This document shows positions 15,063-22,396 of a DNA stretch of 27,815 bases, piece after piece. Numbering within the stretch: position 1 is the stretch's first letter; every line of letters begins with the position of its first letter. Source of the DNA: UMGS1002 sp964463325 (GTDB taxonomy: Bacteria > Bacillota > Clostridia > Oscillospirales > CAG-272); contig CAYXBY010000017.1 in the NCBI GenBank assembly GCA_964463325.1, positions 1 to 27,815 of the forward strand, in the 5' to 3' direction. The notes beneath the pieces are model-generated. The model did no database searches and had not been told where the DNA came from. It worked only from the letters and a program-made list of their open reading frames with translations. Position numbers and translations under genes: made by a program.

Positions 15063-16349
15063 TTACCTGCTCGCCCGCGGCACCACATATGAAACTACGG
15101 TATCCTGCTCTAGATACATTTTTTCAAACAGCTCACACAGCTCGTCAAACTCAACACTGCGGAGTACATTTATCTCATCCAGCATGTCCAGCCCGTCAAA
15201 GACGTAGCTGATCAGCGAGTTGGCGATCTCCTCAGTCGAATCGTACCGCGATATCGCATCTCCAATGCGCTTGCGCTTGCATCTCACAAAATCGTCCCTT
15301 GAGAGCCCTTCTCGACGTGTTTTTTCAATATGAGATGTGATTTTGGCACATACCGCCTCTGCGTCATGCGCTGTGCCGCTAAGTTCCGTGTGGGCGTAGC
15401 CGTCCTCAGCCATTCGCCCTGTTGCCAGCGGGCAGGTTATCATTCCGCTGTCATAAAGCTCGTTATAAAGGCTGCCCGAAACCGAAAACAGCATTCGCTC
15501 AAGTATTGACGCCAACACGTCACGCCGCTGGCGCTCAGCAGGCGTGGCATCGGTCTCGCGCTCACCAAAGCCCATGACAAACAGCGGCATTGCCACCTGC
15601 ATGCTCCTCTTTACCTCGCGCGTGACCGGCCGTGTCGGGAACGGCGGCAGGCAGTGCTCTATCGCCAGCTCCGGCAGCGGCGGATAACAGCGCTCGACCA
15701 GCTCCGCCACCTGCGATACCTCAACGTCACCGCATACTATTATCACCGAGTTTGCGGGGTTGTAGAACCTCTTGTGACAATCGTACAGCAGTGCGGGGGT
15801 TATATCCCCAATCGACTCGACCGTGCCGCAAATATTCGCGCTCAGTGGATGGTCGCCGTAAAGCGCCCGCAGCATGCCGGTGTAGCAGACGGAATCGGGG
15901 TCGTCGTCGTACATGCCTATTTCCTGCGCGATGATGCCGCGCTCACGCGAGACGTTTTCCTCGGTGAAATAGGGGTGCGTGACCATATCCAGCAGTGTCG
16001 AGAAGGCACCTTCAAAATTCGAGGTACAATTGAAAAGGTAGACTGTACGATCGTAGGCCGTGTAGGCATTGGCATCGGCGCCGAGTGCGGAAAAGCGGTC
16101 AAAGGCGTCGTTGCCATCCGGCTGAGCAAACATTTTGTGCTCAAGAAAGTGCGCTATGCCGTCCGGTTGCCTTATCAGCCGTCCGCCATCATCGTGGCAG
16201 CAGCTGTCTACCGCGCCATAATGCACCGCATACAGCGCATATGTGCTGCTCATCTTTTTGGGGAAGACGTACAGCTCCGGCCGTCCAGCCATGCGCACAC
16301 GGCAATACCGCTCGCCAAGCTGCGGTGAGCTAAACCATTCAGCTGTCAT
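15063..16349 (-). CDS. M16 (insulinase-family) zinc peptidase, YmfH-like
   Basis: A 428-residue protein with the inverted zinc motif HFLEH (His67, Glu70, His71) in GIAHFLEHKMF and the downstream acid region ERGIIAQEIGMY (Glu143 is the likely third ligand). The C-terminal half is the second M16 fold. It is the catalytic partner of the preceding gene, as in the Bacillus YmfF/YmfH and AlbE/AlbF pairs. The start at 16349 is chosen from GGAGG nine bases upstream, overlapping the previous stop by 11 bases. It probably degrades or matures peptides in the cytoplasm; the substrate is unknown. Confidence 0.92.
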   Translation of the reverse strand: MTAEWFSSPQLGERYCRVRMAGRPELYVFPKKMSSTYALYAVHYGAVDSCCHDDGGRLIRQPDGIAHFLEHKMFAQPDGNDAFDRFSALGADANAYTAYDRTVYLFNCTSNFEGAFSTLLDMVTHPYFTEENVSRERGIIAQEIGMYDDDPDSVCYTGMLRALYGDHPLSANICGTVESIGDITPALLYDCHKRFYNPANSVIIVCGDVEVSQVAELVERCYPPLPELAIEHCLPPFPTRPVTREVKRSMQVAMPLFVMGFGERETDATPAERQRRDVLASILERMLFSVSGSLYNELYDSGMITCPLATGRMAEDGYAHTELSGTAHDAEAVCAKITSHIEKTRREGLSRDDFVRCKRKRIGDAISRYDSTEEIANSLISYVFDGLDMLDEINVLRSVEFDELCELFEKMYLEQDTVVSYVVPRASR

Positions 16350-17631
16350 ATTGCTCGTCCTCCTCTGATTCTCGCTCCGGGCGGACAAAGAACACCGCCC
16401 CGAGACGCCAGCCGCCGGCCACTGCTGCTATCTGTTCGACAGTGACGGCGCGAATATTATCGATATATTCCTGCATTGAGCAGCAAAGGCCCCGACGGGC
16501 ACGATTTTCGGTGAAATTCCAAATTGAGTCAGGCCTGTCCTCGACCAGCGCCACCGAATTTATAAGCGACAGTCGTGCCGCGTCAAGCTCGGCCGCCGTT
16601 ATGTTACCCTGCCGCAGCTCGTCCAGCTGATTCATTATCTCGTGCTCAGCCTGCTCGCGATCCGCCTCGGCAACACCCGAGGAAATGTATATCACACCGC
16701 TCGCCGTGTCATAAGAGGCACTGCAATAGTAACACAGCCCCAGCCGCTCGCGTACATTCATAAACAGCTTGGCGATCGGCGAACCGCCAAGCACCTCAGC
16801 CGCCACCAGCGTGGCGTAATAATCGTCAGCATCGGAAATAGTCACGCCACTGTACAGCGACATGCACAGCTTACCCTGCTCGACCGCGCGCTGCTCGTCC
16901 ACTCGCCTCACCTCGGTGCCCGCAGGGACTGAATGTGCCTCGATCAAGCTCTGGCGCGCGAGGCTGCCCGGTTCAAAATATTTTGGCAGCAGCTCCGCCA
17001 TGCTCTGCGGCGCATCACCAACATAGAATGCGTTAAAACTGCCCTTTCGCAGCTCACGGTAACGCGCTGTAAGGCGTTCAGGAGTCACCGCCTCTATCTC
17101 CTCAGCTCTTACCGAATAGCCGTGCATGCTTCCCTCGCAGGTTAGCTCACGGCAGCGCCGCGCGGCGTAGCTTGCAGGATCATTGTCCGCAGCGCGAATA
17201 CTGTCGCACAGTGCCGCCTTGGCGTGCTCAACCTCATCCAGCGGAAACAGCCCGGCCGCATCCAGCCGCGGTCGCTGCCAGATTGACGCCATAAGCTGCA
17301 CCACTCCCTGCGCTATATCCTCCCCCGTGCCGAGCACGGAATCAGAAACAAAGCCGCCATACATCGTCATAAGCAGGCGGTCGTCCATAAGGCTGCAAAA
17401 GCAGGAGGTCGACGCGCCGTAAAGCTGTTCGCGATGCCGCGTCAGCGCCGCATACGACGGATGATCCTCAGTCTGACGCCCCAGCACGCACATAAGCAGC
17501 CGATCAGCCGGTGTGGTCTCGGGTGAAATGTCTATGACTCGCGTCAGAAACAGGCAGCCGCGCTTGAATTTATCTGTTTCGACAGCGCGGAGCACGCCAC
17601 CGCCATCGAGCTTTATTTCAGTTATCTGCAT
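16339..17631 (-). CDS. M16-family protein lacking the zinc motif, YmfF-like
   Basis: A 430-residue M16-fold protein that lacks HxxEH in the position where its neighbour has it (the LMCVLGRQTEDHPSYAALTRH region), so it is presumably the inactive half of a two-subunit peptidase. The C-terminal NVRERLGLCYYCSASYD motif, with the Arg/Tyr typical of M16 substrate-end binding, is present. The start at 17631 has AAAGGA nine bases upstream; the ATG at 17637 is too close to it. It is the first gene of the operon, with a promoter at 17663-17691. Confidence 0.9.
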   Translation of the reverse strand: MQITEIKLDGGGVLRAVETDKFKRGCLFLTRVIDISPETTPADRLLMCVLGRQTEDHPSYAALTRHREQLYGASTSCFCSLMDDRLLMTMYGGFVSDSVLGTGEDIAQGVVQLMASIWQRPRLDAAGLFPLDEVEHAKAALCDSIRAADNDPASYAARRCRELTCEGSMHGYSVRAEEIEAVTPERLTARYRELRKGSFNAFYVGDAPQSMAELLPKYFEPGSLARQSLIEAHSVPAGTEVRRVDEQRAVEQGKLCMSLYSGVTISDADDYYATLVAAEVLGGSPIAKLFMNVRERLGLCYYCSASYDTASGVIYISSGVAEADREQAEHEIMNQLDELRQGNITAAELDAARLSLINSVALVEDRPDSIWNFTENRARRGLCCSMQEYIDNIRAVTVEQIAAVAGGWRLGAVFFVRPERESEEDEQYDS

Positions 17632-17662
17632 AAGCATACATCCTTTCAAACACTACCCCTTC

Positions 17663-17691
17663 ATTTTACAATAAAACGCTGCTTTTTTCAA
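17663..17691 (-). promoter_or_regulatory. Promoter of the M16-lgt-folD-GH78 operon
   Basis: On the minus strand TTGAAA (17686-17691), 17 bases, TAAAAT (17663-17668), about 30 bases before the first start codon. No other convincing promoter was noticed between the operon's genes. Confidence 0.65.
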
Positions 17692-17717
17692 TCCCTTTAT
17701 TACAATTTAATAAAATA

Positions 17718-17755
17718 ACGGGTGTATTTTTGCCATTTCACAGCCATACACCCGT
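17718..17755 (-). terminator. Terminator of the CPBP-tadA operon
   Basis: A nine-base perfect stem ACGGGTGTA (17718-17726)/TACACCCGT (17747-17755), which can be extended inside the loop by TGGC/GCCA. On the minus strand it is followed by TATTTTATT, directly after the tadA stop. Confidence 0.8.
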
Positions 17756-17770
17756 CAATATTTGCGAGGC

Positions 17771-18232
17771 TCACTTATCCTGTGCCGTGCGGCGCTCGCG
17801 AAAGAATTTTTGCAGCAGCTCGCGGCATTCCGGCTCAAGCACGCCGGACACCACCTCGTACCGATGATTCAGTCCATACGTCATGAGATCCAGCGCACTG
17901 CCCAGCGCCCCAAAGCGCATATCGTAGGCGCCGTAAACAACGCGGTCTATCCGCGCATTGACCGCTGCCCCGGCGCACATGGCGCAGGGCTCCAGCGTGA
18001 CGTACAGCTCGCAGTCAAACAGCCGCCAGCCGCCACGCACATGGCAGGCCTGCTCCAGGGCTCTCAGCTCGGCGTGCGAGGTAGCGCATCGATCCGTCTC
18101 GCGGGAATTGCAGGCTGCCGCGATTATCTCATCGCGGTACACCACCACCGCCCCGACCGGAACCTCTCCTTGCTCGGCCGCCAGGCGCGCCTGCTCCAGC
18201 GCAGCCGACATGAACATTTCGTCGCGCGTCAT
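17771..18232 (-). CDS. tadA: tRNA-specific adenosine deaminase
   Basis: Converts A34 to inosine in tRNA-Arg(ACG). The 153-residue protein has the cytidine-deaminase-fold motifs HAE (His53, Glu55) and PCAMCAG (Cys83, Cys86), plus the TadA-like MRFGALGSALDL (105-116). The start at 18232 overlaps the stop of the CPBP gene (ATGA), and the ribosome site is weak, so coupling is likely. The extra in-frame TTG start at 18247 has no ribosome site. Confidence 0.93.
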   Translation of the reverse strand: MTRDEMFMSAALEQARLAAEQGEVPVGAVVVYRDEIIAAACNSRETDRCATSHAELRALEQACHVRGGWRLFDCELYVTLEPCAMCAGAAVNARIDRVVYGAYDMRFGALGSALDLMTYGLNHRYEVVSGVLEPECRELLQKFFRERRTAQDK

Positions 18233-19239
18233 AGCCCACCGTTCCAAACTATCACCGAGAGCACAACATAGTACGCCATCTCAATGCAGGCAATGACTGT
18301 AAAAATGATAACTGTCGGGTTAAAGAAGCCACGAGCAGCCGCGCCACGCCGCATGGGACGCTCGATATAGCGCTCGTCCGGCTCCAGTGTGACACCGAAT
18401 GCACTGCTGGAAAAGTCATGTCTGCGCCGCCGCTCGCCGCAGATCAATATGATCGCACAGACAGCACCGCCGACGAACAGCACACCCTCGGCGTAGATAC
18501 ATATTTCATTCGCCAGCGCCGGCTCCAGTCGGTCACCGACCAGCTGTTCGAGCACCGAGAACAGATTGTTGACAAAATGTATCAACACCCCGCCCCAAAT
18601 TGAGCGCGTCCTGACGCACACCAGCCCCAGCACAAGCCCCGCCATAGTCGCGTAGAACATCTGCCCGGGGTTCTGGTGCATGAGTCCGAACAGCACTGCA
18701 CTGATGATCACCGCAGGCGCACGGCCGTAGGGCAACAGATTTGTCAGCACTACACCGCGGAACAGCAGTTCCTCGACGAATGCGGGGATGACTGCCGTTG
18801 TTATAACGGCCAGCACCAGCTTATAATTTGTATCCAGCGTCTCAATGACTGCAAATCTCTCCATGAACTCAGAAAAATGCACCGGAATCAGCATATAGGC
18901 GTTGATATACGCCGCGCCGAGTATCACCGCCATCGCGGCAAACAGCATCAGCGGGAAGCGACTGTCAAGACGCACCTGCGTCGGGATCGGCTGCACCTCG
19001 CGCCGACGACTGATAAGATAAAAGAAGATAGCCGGAATAATGAATACCGCCATATAGGTGAGGCCATAAAGCAGCTGTGAAATGACATAGTACACGGTAT
19101 AATCCATGCGACCCTCAAGCGCAGCAGACACTGCCGTCTCTATCGGCATCAGAACATTATACAGCGCCACAAACATCAGCATGCTGCCGCCGAGGCGCAC
19201 CAGCGTCCCGCGATATTCCCTTTCAAAGCTATCTGACAT
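18229..19239 (-). CDS. CPBP-family intramembrane metalloprotease
   Basis: Integral membrane protein of the CAAX-protease/bacteriocin-processing family, 336 residues with about seven to eight TM segments. The catalytic motif set is complete: EELLFRG (Glu156, Glu157, Arg161), His188 in FGLMHQN, and HFVNN (His221, Asn225). The last TM segment is at the C terminus (about 305-330). Family members process peptides or give immunity to bacteriocins; the substrate here is unknown. It has a consensus promoter and a GGTGG ribosome site, and is coupled to tadA by ATGA, which has no obvious functional link. Confidence 0.9.
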   Translation of the reverse strand: MSDSFEREYRGTLVRLGGSMLMFVALYNVLMPIETAVSAALEGRMDYTVYYVISQLLYGLTYMAVFIIPAIFFYLISRRREVQPIPTQVRLDSRFPLMLFAAMAVILGAAYINAYMLIPVHFSEFMERFAVIETLDTNYKLVLAVITTAVIPAFVEELLFRGVVLTNLLPYGRAPAVIISAVLFGLMHQNPGQMFYATMAGLVLGLVCVRTRSIWGGVLIHFVNNLFSVLEQLVGDRLEPALANEICIYAEGVLFVGGAVCAIILICGERRRRHDFSSSAFGVTLEPDERYIERPMRRGAAARGFFNPTVIIFTVIACIEMAYYVVLSVIVWNGGL

Positions 19240-19270
19240 AGGCCACCCACCCTTCGCTTACTTTACCTAT

Positions 19271-19299
19271 ATTATAAAGCCTTTTGGCCTTTTTGTCAA
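19271..19299 (-). promoter_or_regulatory. Consensus promoter of the CPBP-tadA operon
   Basis: On the minus strand exact TTGACA (19294-19299), 17 bases, exact TATAAT (19271-19276), about 32 bases before the start codon. Confidence 0.9.
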
Positions 19300-19315
19300 T
19301 AGTCACAGCGCGATT

Positions 19316-19381
19316 CGGGGCACCTGTGCGAGCCCCGGATACAAATGGAAACAGCCCGCAGGACGTCAAGCTCCTACGGGC
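19316..19381 (-). terminator. Hairpins after the anti-sigma gene, probable terminator
   Basis: GCCCGCAGGA (19354-19363) pairs with TCCTACGGGC (19372-19381) with one mismatch. On the minus strand it is followed by TGTTTCC, a weak U-tract. A second hairpin, CGGGGC (19316-19321)/GCCCCG (19332-19337), lies further on, between it and the CPBP promoter. Confidence 0.6.
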
Positions 19382-19428
19382 GTTTATTGTATGTCTCCTT
19401 GCAAAGCAGATATTACTGTATTTAGTGG

Positions 19429-20325
19429 TTACATAGCGCTATCCAAGAATTCCACAAACGGATTGTAGTCGGCAGGAGTAAGCTGCACACAGATGTCGTA
19501 CATGCCTTGAAAGCGTACATAACCATTCTCATATAGGCGCAGATGAACCAGCATGCCATTATCCATTTGAAAATATACATGGTAGAGCTCCGCATCGCCG
19601 ATGGAACCCGGCATAAATTCCGCGGCATTCAGCGCATTCAGGAATGACCCAATTATTTCTGTGTCGCCATTTACAGAATGTATCTCGCCCTTGTTATAAT
19701 TCCAAGACTCCCATGTTTCAAACTGCACCGCACTGTAGCCTCCGGACAAGTGCAGTCTGTCTTCATACAGCTCTGAACCATATTTGATAGTAATGCCGTT
19801 ATTGCACACATAGGTAAAAACCCGTCCGTCATCATACTTCATACACAGCATAAAGCTCGGATCATACCCATTCACTGAATAGAAATCGCCGCTGACACTG
19901 CCGGCAAGCTCCACATATCCTTCCTCGGGTGTCCACTCATCGATCAATCCGGTTGCCGTCCCAAGATACTCACCGACAATACTCTCTGCATTGTCAAGCC
20001 ATTCATATTCAACATAGCAGCTTCCGTGATAGATAAAAAATGCTAACATATCGCATTGATCATTGTTAGACAAGGATACATTCAATGGGGGAATAGTCAC
20101 ACCATTCCCGGAAACCACGATACTATTTGCTCCATCCCGATCATCGGCGGGGCTTTGCTGCCATAACGGGATCGTGGCAACGACCATTAAACAGAGGCAC
20201 GCTGCCATTGCCACCCACTTTGCCCATACAGGCACCTTGCGCCGTTTTTTTGCTTCGGGATCGGCTTCCTTGATATATTTCTCGTCTACCTTCCCAAGAA
20301 CATCCAGGATTCTTTCTTCCTTCAT
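19429..20325 (-). CDS. Membrane-bound anti-sigma-factor-like protein
   Basis: A 298-residue protein with a short cytoplasmic N terminus (ILDVLGKVDEKYIKEA, 6-21, is the pattern seen in clostridial anti-sigma partners). A basic stretch and one TM segment (about 32-54) follow, then an extracytoplasmic domain of about 240 residues, mixed beta and rich in Tyr, Asp and Glu, that I cannot assign to a family. The start overlaps the sigma-factor stop by four bases. The role as the partner that holds the sigma factor at the membrane and senses an outside signal is inferred from position and topology. The two-gene region looks more AT-rich than its neighbours. Confidence 0.78.
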   Translation of the reverse strand: MKEERILDVLGKVDEKYIKEADPEAKKRRKVPVWAKWVAMAACLCLMVVATIPLWQQSPADDRDGANSIVVSGNGVTIPPLNVSLSNNDQCDMLAFFIYHGSCYVEYEWLDNAESIVGEYLGTATGLIDEWTPEEGYVELAGSVSGDFYSVNGYDPSFMLCMKYDDGRVFTYVCNNGITIKYGSELYEDRLHLSGGYSAVQFETWESWNYNKGEIHSVNGDTEIIGSFLNALNAAEFMPGSIGDAELYHVYFQMDNGMLVHLRLYENGYVRFQGMYDICVQLTPADYNPFVEFLDSAM

Positions 20326-20882
20326 ATTGTGATACCTTCTTTCTCCAATAAGCGTTTTAATTCGTTGCGTGAGCGAAGCAAAGACATTTTCACTTTGCTC
20401 TCACCAATGCCATAATCGGCTGCGATCTCCTTGACAGAACTCATATACCAATAACGCCGCATAAAGATCTTGCGTTGCTCCACGGAGAGGGACGCAAGAA
20501 AGCGGTTGAACACATCAACAAGAACCATATCGTCAATGATCCTCTCCGCACTTTCCGTTTCCGGTAAGCATTCGTGCAGTTCATCAATGATCAGCGGCAT
20601 CCGGCCATTGCCGCGTTTTTCGGCGGTCAATTGTTTGTACTTGTTCAGGGAAATATTGCGGGTGAGTCTGCCAAGAAATGTTTTGAGAACAGCGGGGCGG
20701 TGTGGCGGCATACTGTTCCAGGCGTTCAAGTATGTATCGTTTACACATTCTTCACTGTCCTCATCGTTGTACAGAACATTGAACGCAATATAGTAGCAAT
20801 ATCTACCGTACTTCTTCGCTGTTTCAGCTATTGCAGCTTCGGAGCGCTCCCAATACAGATCTAAAATCTGCTCATCGTCCAT
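20322..20882 (-). CDS. ECF-type RNA polymerase sigma factor
   Basis: A 186-residue sigma-70 family protein with only regions 2 and 4. Region 2 covers about 15-85 (NDEDSEECVNDTYLNAWNSM, then FLGRLTRNISLNKYK). Region 4 covers about 130-180 (LSVEQRKIFMRRYWYM, then the helix-turn-helix VKEIAADYGIGESKVKMSLL). AAAGGAG lies about eight bases before the start. It is followed by its presumed anti-sigma gene with ATGA overlap. A candidate self-recognised promoter lies upstream (20924-20955). Confidence 0.93.
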   Translation of the reverse strand: MDDEQILDLYWERSEAAIAETAKKYGRYCYYIAFNVLYNDEDSEECVNDTYLNAWNSMPPHRPAVLKTFLGRLTRNISLNKYKQLTAEKRGNGRMPLIIDELHECLPETESAERIIDDMVLVDVFNRFLASLSVEQRKIFMRRYWYMSSVKEIAADYGIGESKVKMSLLRSRNELKRLLEKEGITI

Positions 20883-20923
20883 TATCTCAACTCCTTTTCA
20901 AAAGCATTAAAGGCCTTTCACCC

Positions 20924-20955
20924 TAATACACAGCAAAACTACGCCACGGGTCACA
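20924..20955 (-). promoter_or_regulatory. Candidate ECF-type promoter of the sigma/anti-sigma operon
   Basis: On the minus strand TGTGACC (20949-20955) and TGTATTA (20924-20930) are separated by 18 bases. This is unlike the TTGACA/TATAAT boxes elsewhere in the window and would suit an autoregulated ECF sigma factor. It was judged by eye from a single site. Confidence 0.35.
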
Positions 20956-20985
20956 TAATTGGAGAAAAAATTGAAAGTTTTCTTC

Positions 20986-20998
20986 GGGGCTCTGCCCC
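20986..20998. repeat. GGGGC-TCT-GCCCC mini-hairpin
   Basis: A five-base GC stem with a three-base loop. On the minus strand it follows the msmX-like terminator and a T-run, with AT-rich sequence after it. It looks like a dispersed palindromic element or a back-up terminator. Only one clear copy is in the window. Confidence 0.45.
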
Positions 20999-21013
20999 AA
21001 AAAGCCCAAAAGC

Positions 21014-21040
21014 AAAAAGGGTCGCCTTGCGGCGACCCTT
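21014..21040 (-). terminator. Terminator of the sugar ABC ATPase gene
   Basis: A perfect ten-base stem AAGGGTCGCC (21017-21026)/GGCGACCCTT (21031-21040) with a four-base loop, followed on the minus strand by five T, seven bases after the stop codon. Confidence 0.94.
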
Positions 21041-21047
21041 AAACTTA

Positions 21048-22160
21048 TTAGTGAACGATGCAGCGCTCGGTGTCCTTATCAAAGATATGAACTCTCGAGG
21101 TGTCGAAGGCGACCTTGATGGTGTCGCCGGCACGGGAGGTGGAGCGAGAAGAGACGCGAGCGATGAGGTTGGTCTCACCGACGGTGATGTAGAGATAGAT
21201 CTCAGCACCCATAAGCTCGGTAACGTCAACGTAGGTCTCGACAACGCTGTCAGCCAGCGTGGAAACGTGCACAGGCTCGTCGTGAATGCACTCAGGACGG
21301 ATACCCATAACGACCTCCTGACCGATGTAATCCTTAAGAGCAGGATTGTTAGCCTTGTCAGCGGGCAGCTTGATGGAATTGGACTCGAAGTTGAAGTAAA
21401 CATCCTCGCCCTTCTTCTCAAGCGTACCGTTGATGAAGTTCATCTGAGGTGTGCCGATGAAGCCTGCGACGAACTGGTTGCAGGGGTAATCGTAGAGGTT
21501 CTGAGGAGTGTCGACCTGCTGAATCAGACCGTCCTTCATAACGACGATACGAGTAGCCATGGTCATAGCCTCGACCTGGTCATGCGTAACGTAGACGAAG
21601 GTGGTACCAACGCTCTGGTGCAGCTTGGTAAGCTCGGTTCTCATGGCAGCACGCAGCTTAGCATCGAGGTTGGAAAGCGGCTCGTCAAGCAGGAAGACCT
21701 TGGGGTTACGAACGATAGCACGACCCAGCGCAACACGCTGCTTCTGACCACCGGACAGAGCCTTCGGCTTTCTGTCGAGCAGGTGGGTGATATCAAGTAT
21801 ACGAGCGGCCTCTTCAACGCGGCGCTTGATCTCTTCCTTAGGAGTCTTGTTCAGCTTAAGGCCGAAGGACATGTTCTCGAAAACGGACATGTGAGGATAC
21901 AGAGCGTAGTTCTGGAACACCATTGCTATCTTTCTGTCCTTAGGAGCGACGTCGTTGACCAGCTGGTCGCCGATGAACAGCTCGCCCTCGGTGATCTCCT
22001 CAAGGCCTGCAATCATACGCAGAGTGGTGGTCTTACCGCAACCGGAAGGGCCGACCAAAACCAGGAACTCCTTATCCTTGACCTCAAGGTTGAAGTCGGA
22101 TACAGCGGTAACGCCGCCGGGATACTTCTTATAAATGTGCTTAAAAGACAAACTTGCCAT
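21048..22160 (-). CDS. Carbohydrate ABC transporter ATP-binding protein, MsmX/UgpC type
   Basis: Energises carbohydrate ABC importers from the cytoplasmic face; members of this branch often serve several importers. It has 370 residues: Walker A GPSGCGKTT (37-45), Q-loop Gln83, signature LSGGQ (135-139), Walker B VFLLDEP with Glu160, the H-loop in YVTHDQVEAM, and a C-terminal TOBE-type regulatory domain from about 240. No permease or binding-protein gene is adjacent, which fits a shared ATPase. The start at 22160 has AAGGAGG 11 bases upstream; the in-frame extension to 22331 covers the promoter. Codon use looks like that of a highly expressed gene. Confidence 0.94.
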   Translation of the reverse strand: MASLSFKHIYKKYPGGVTAVSDFNLEVKDKEFLVLVGPSGCGKTTTLRMIAGLEEITEGELFIGDQLVNDVAPKDRKIAMVFQNYALYPHMSVFENMSFGLKLNKTPKEEIKRRVEEAARILDITHLLDRKPKALSGGQKQRVALGRAIVRNPKVFLLDEPLSNLDAKLRAAMRTELTKLHQSVGTTFVYVTHDQVEAMTMATRIVVMKDGLIQQVDTPQNLYDYPCNQFVAGFIGTPQMNFINGTLEKKGEDVYFNFESNSIKLPADKANNPALKDYIGQEVVMGIRPECIHDEPVHVSTLADSVVETYVDVTELMGAEIYLYITVGETNLIARVSSRSTSRAGDTIKVAFDTSRVHIFDKDTERCIVH

Positions 22161-22195
22161 TAAAAAATATTCCTCCTTAAAATTAGAACCGACAG

Positions 22196-22268
22196 CGCCG
22201 CGCGGCGGCCACCGGGACTCATGTTTTTTAACATCATATATTGTACCAAAAAACGCGCAAAAATGAAA
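22196..22268 (-). promoter_or_regulatory. Promoter and GC-rich leader of the sugar ABC ATPase gene
   Basis: On the minus strand TACAAT (22240-22245) has a weak TTTCAT (22263-22268) 17 bases upstream. The leader of about 75 bases contains the perfect 12-base palindrome CGCCGCGCGGCG (22196-22207), which can form a hairpin before the ribosome site. Confidence 0.5.
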
Positions 22269-22301
22269 GGTGTTAATCGCCCAAACTTTCACCTCTGCAA
22301 T

Positions 22302-22316
22302 TGTGCAATTTGCACA
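22302..22316. promoter_or_regulatory. Perfect inverted repeat TGTGCAA-T-TTGCACA, candidate operator
   Basis: Seven-base perfect arms around one base, about 60-75 bases upstream of the probable transcription start of the sugar ABC ATPase gene. The size and symmetry fit a dimeric regulator site; no regulator gene is adjacent. Confidence 0.45.
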
Positions 22317-22365
22317 TATTTTTGACGACATCGGTGACGTGGCAGGGCTCGGAACGGCACAAATT

Positions 22366-22381
22366 TCTTAATATATTAAGA
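22366..22381. promoter_or_regulatory. Perfect 16-base AT-rich palindrome after the vanT-like gene
   Basis: TCTTAATATATTAAGA reads the same on both strands, 16 bases after the vanT-like stop. It could be a regulator site or a weak hairpin; no T-run follows, so it is not a convincing terminator. Confidence 0.35.
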
Positions 22382-22396
22382 GTAAATGCAGTCCCT

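Noticed and set aside
21027..22163. 378-codon plus-strand frame opposite the sugar ABC ATPase gene
   Set aside because: Antisense to a gene with all ABC motifs; it runs through the terminator and shows no domain.
22161..22331. 57-residue N-terminal extension of the sugar ABC ATPase
   Set aside because: It covers the promoter and palindrome; the ribosome site and family alignment support the start at 22160.
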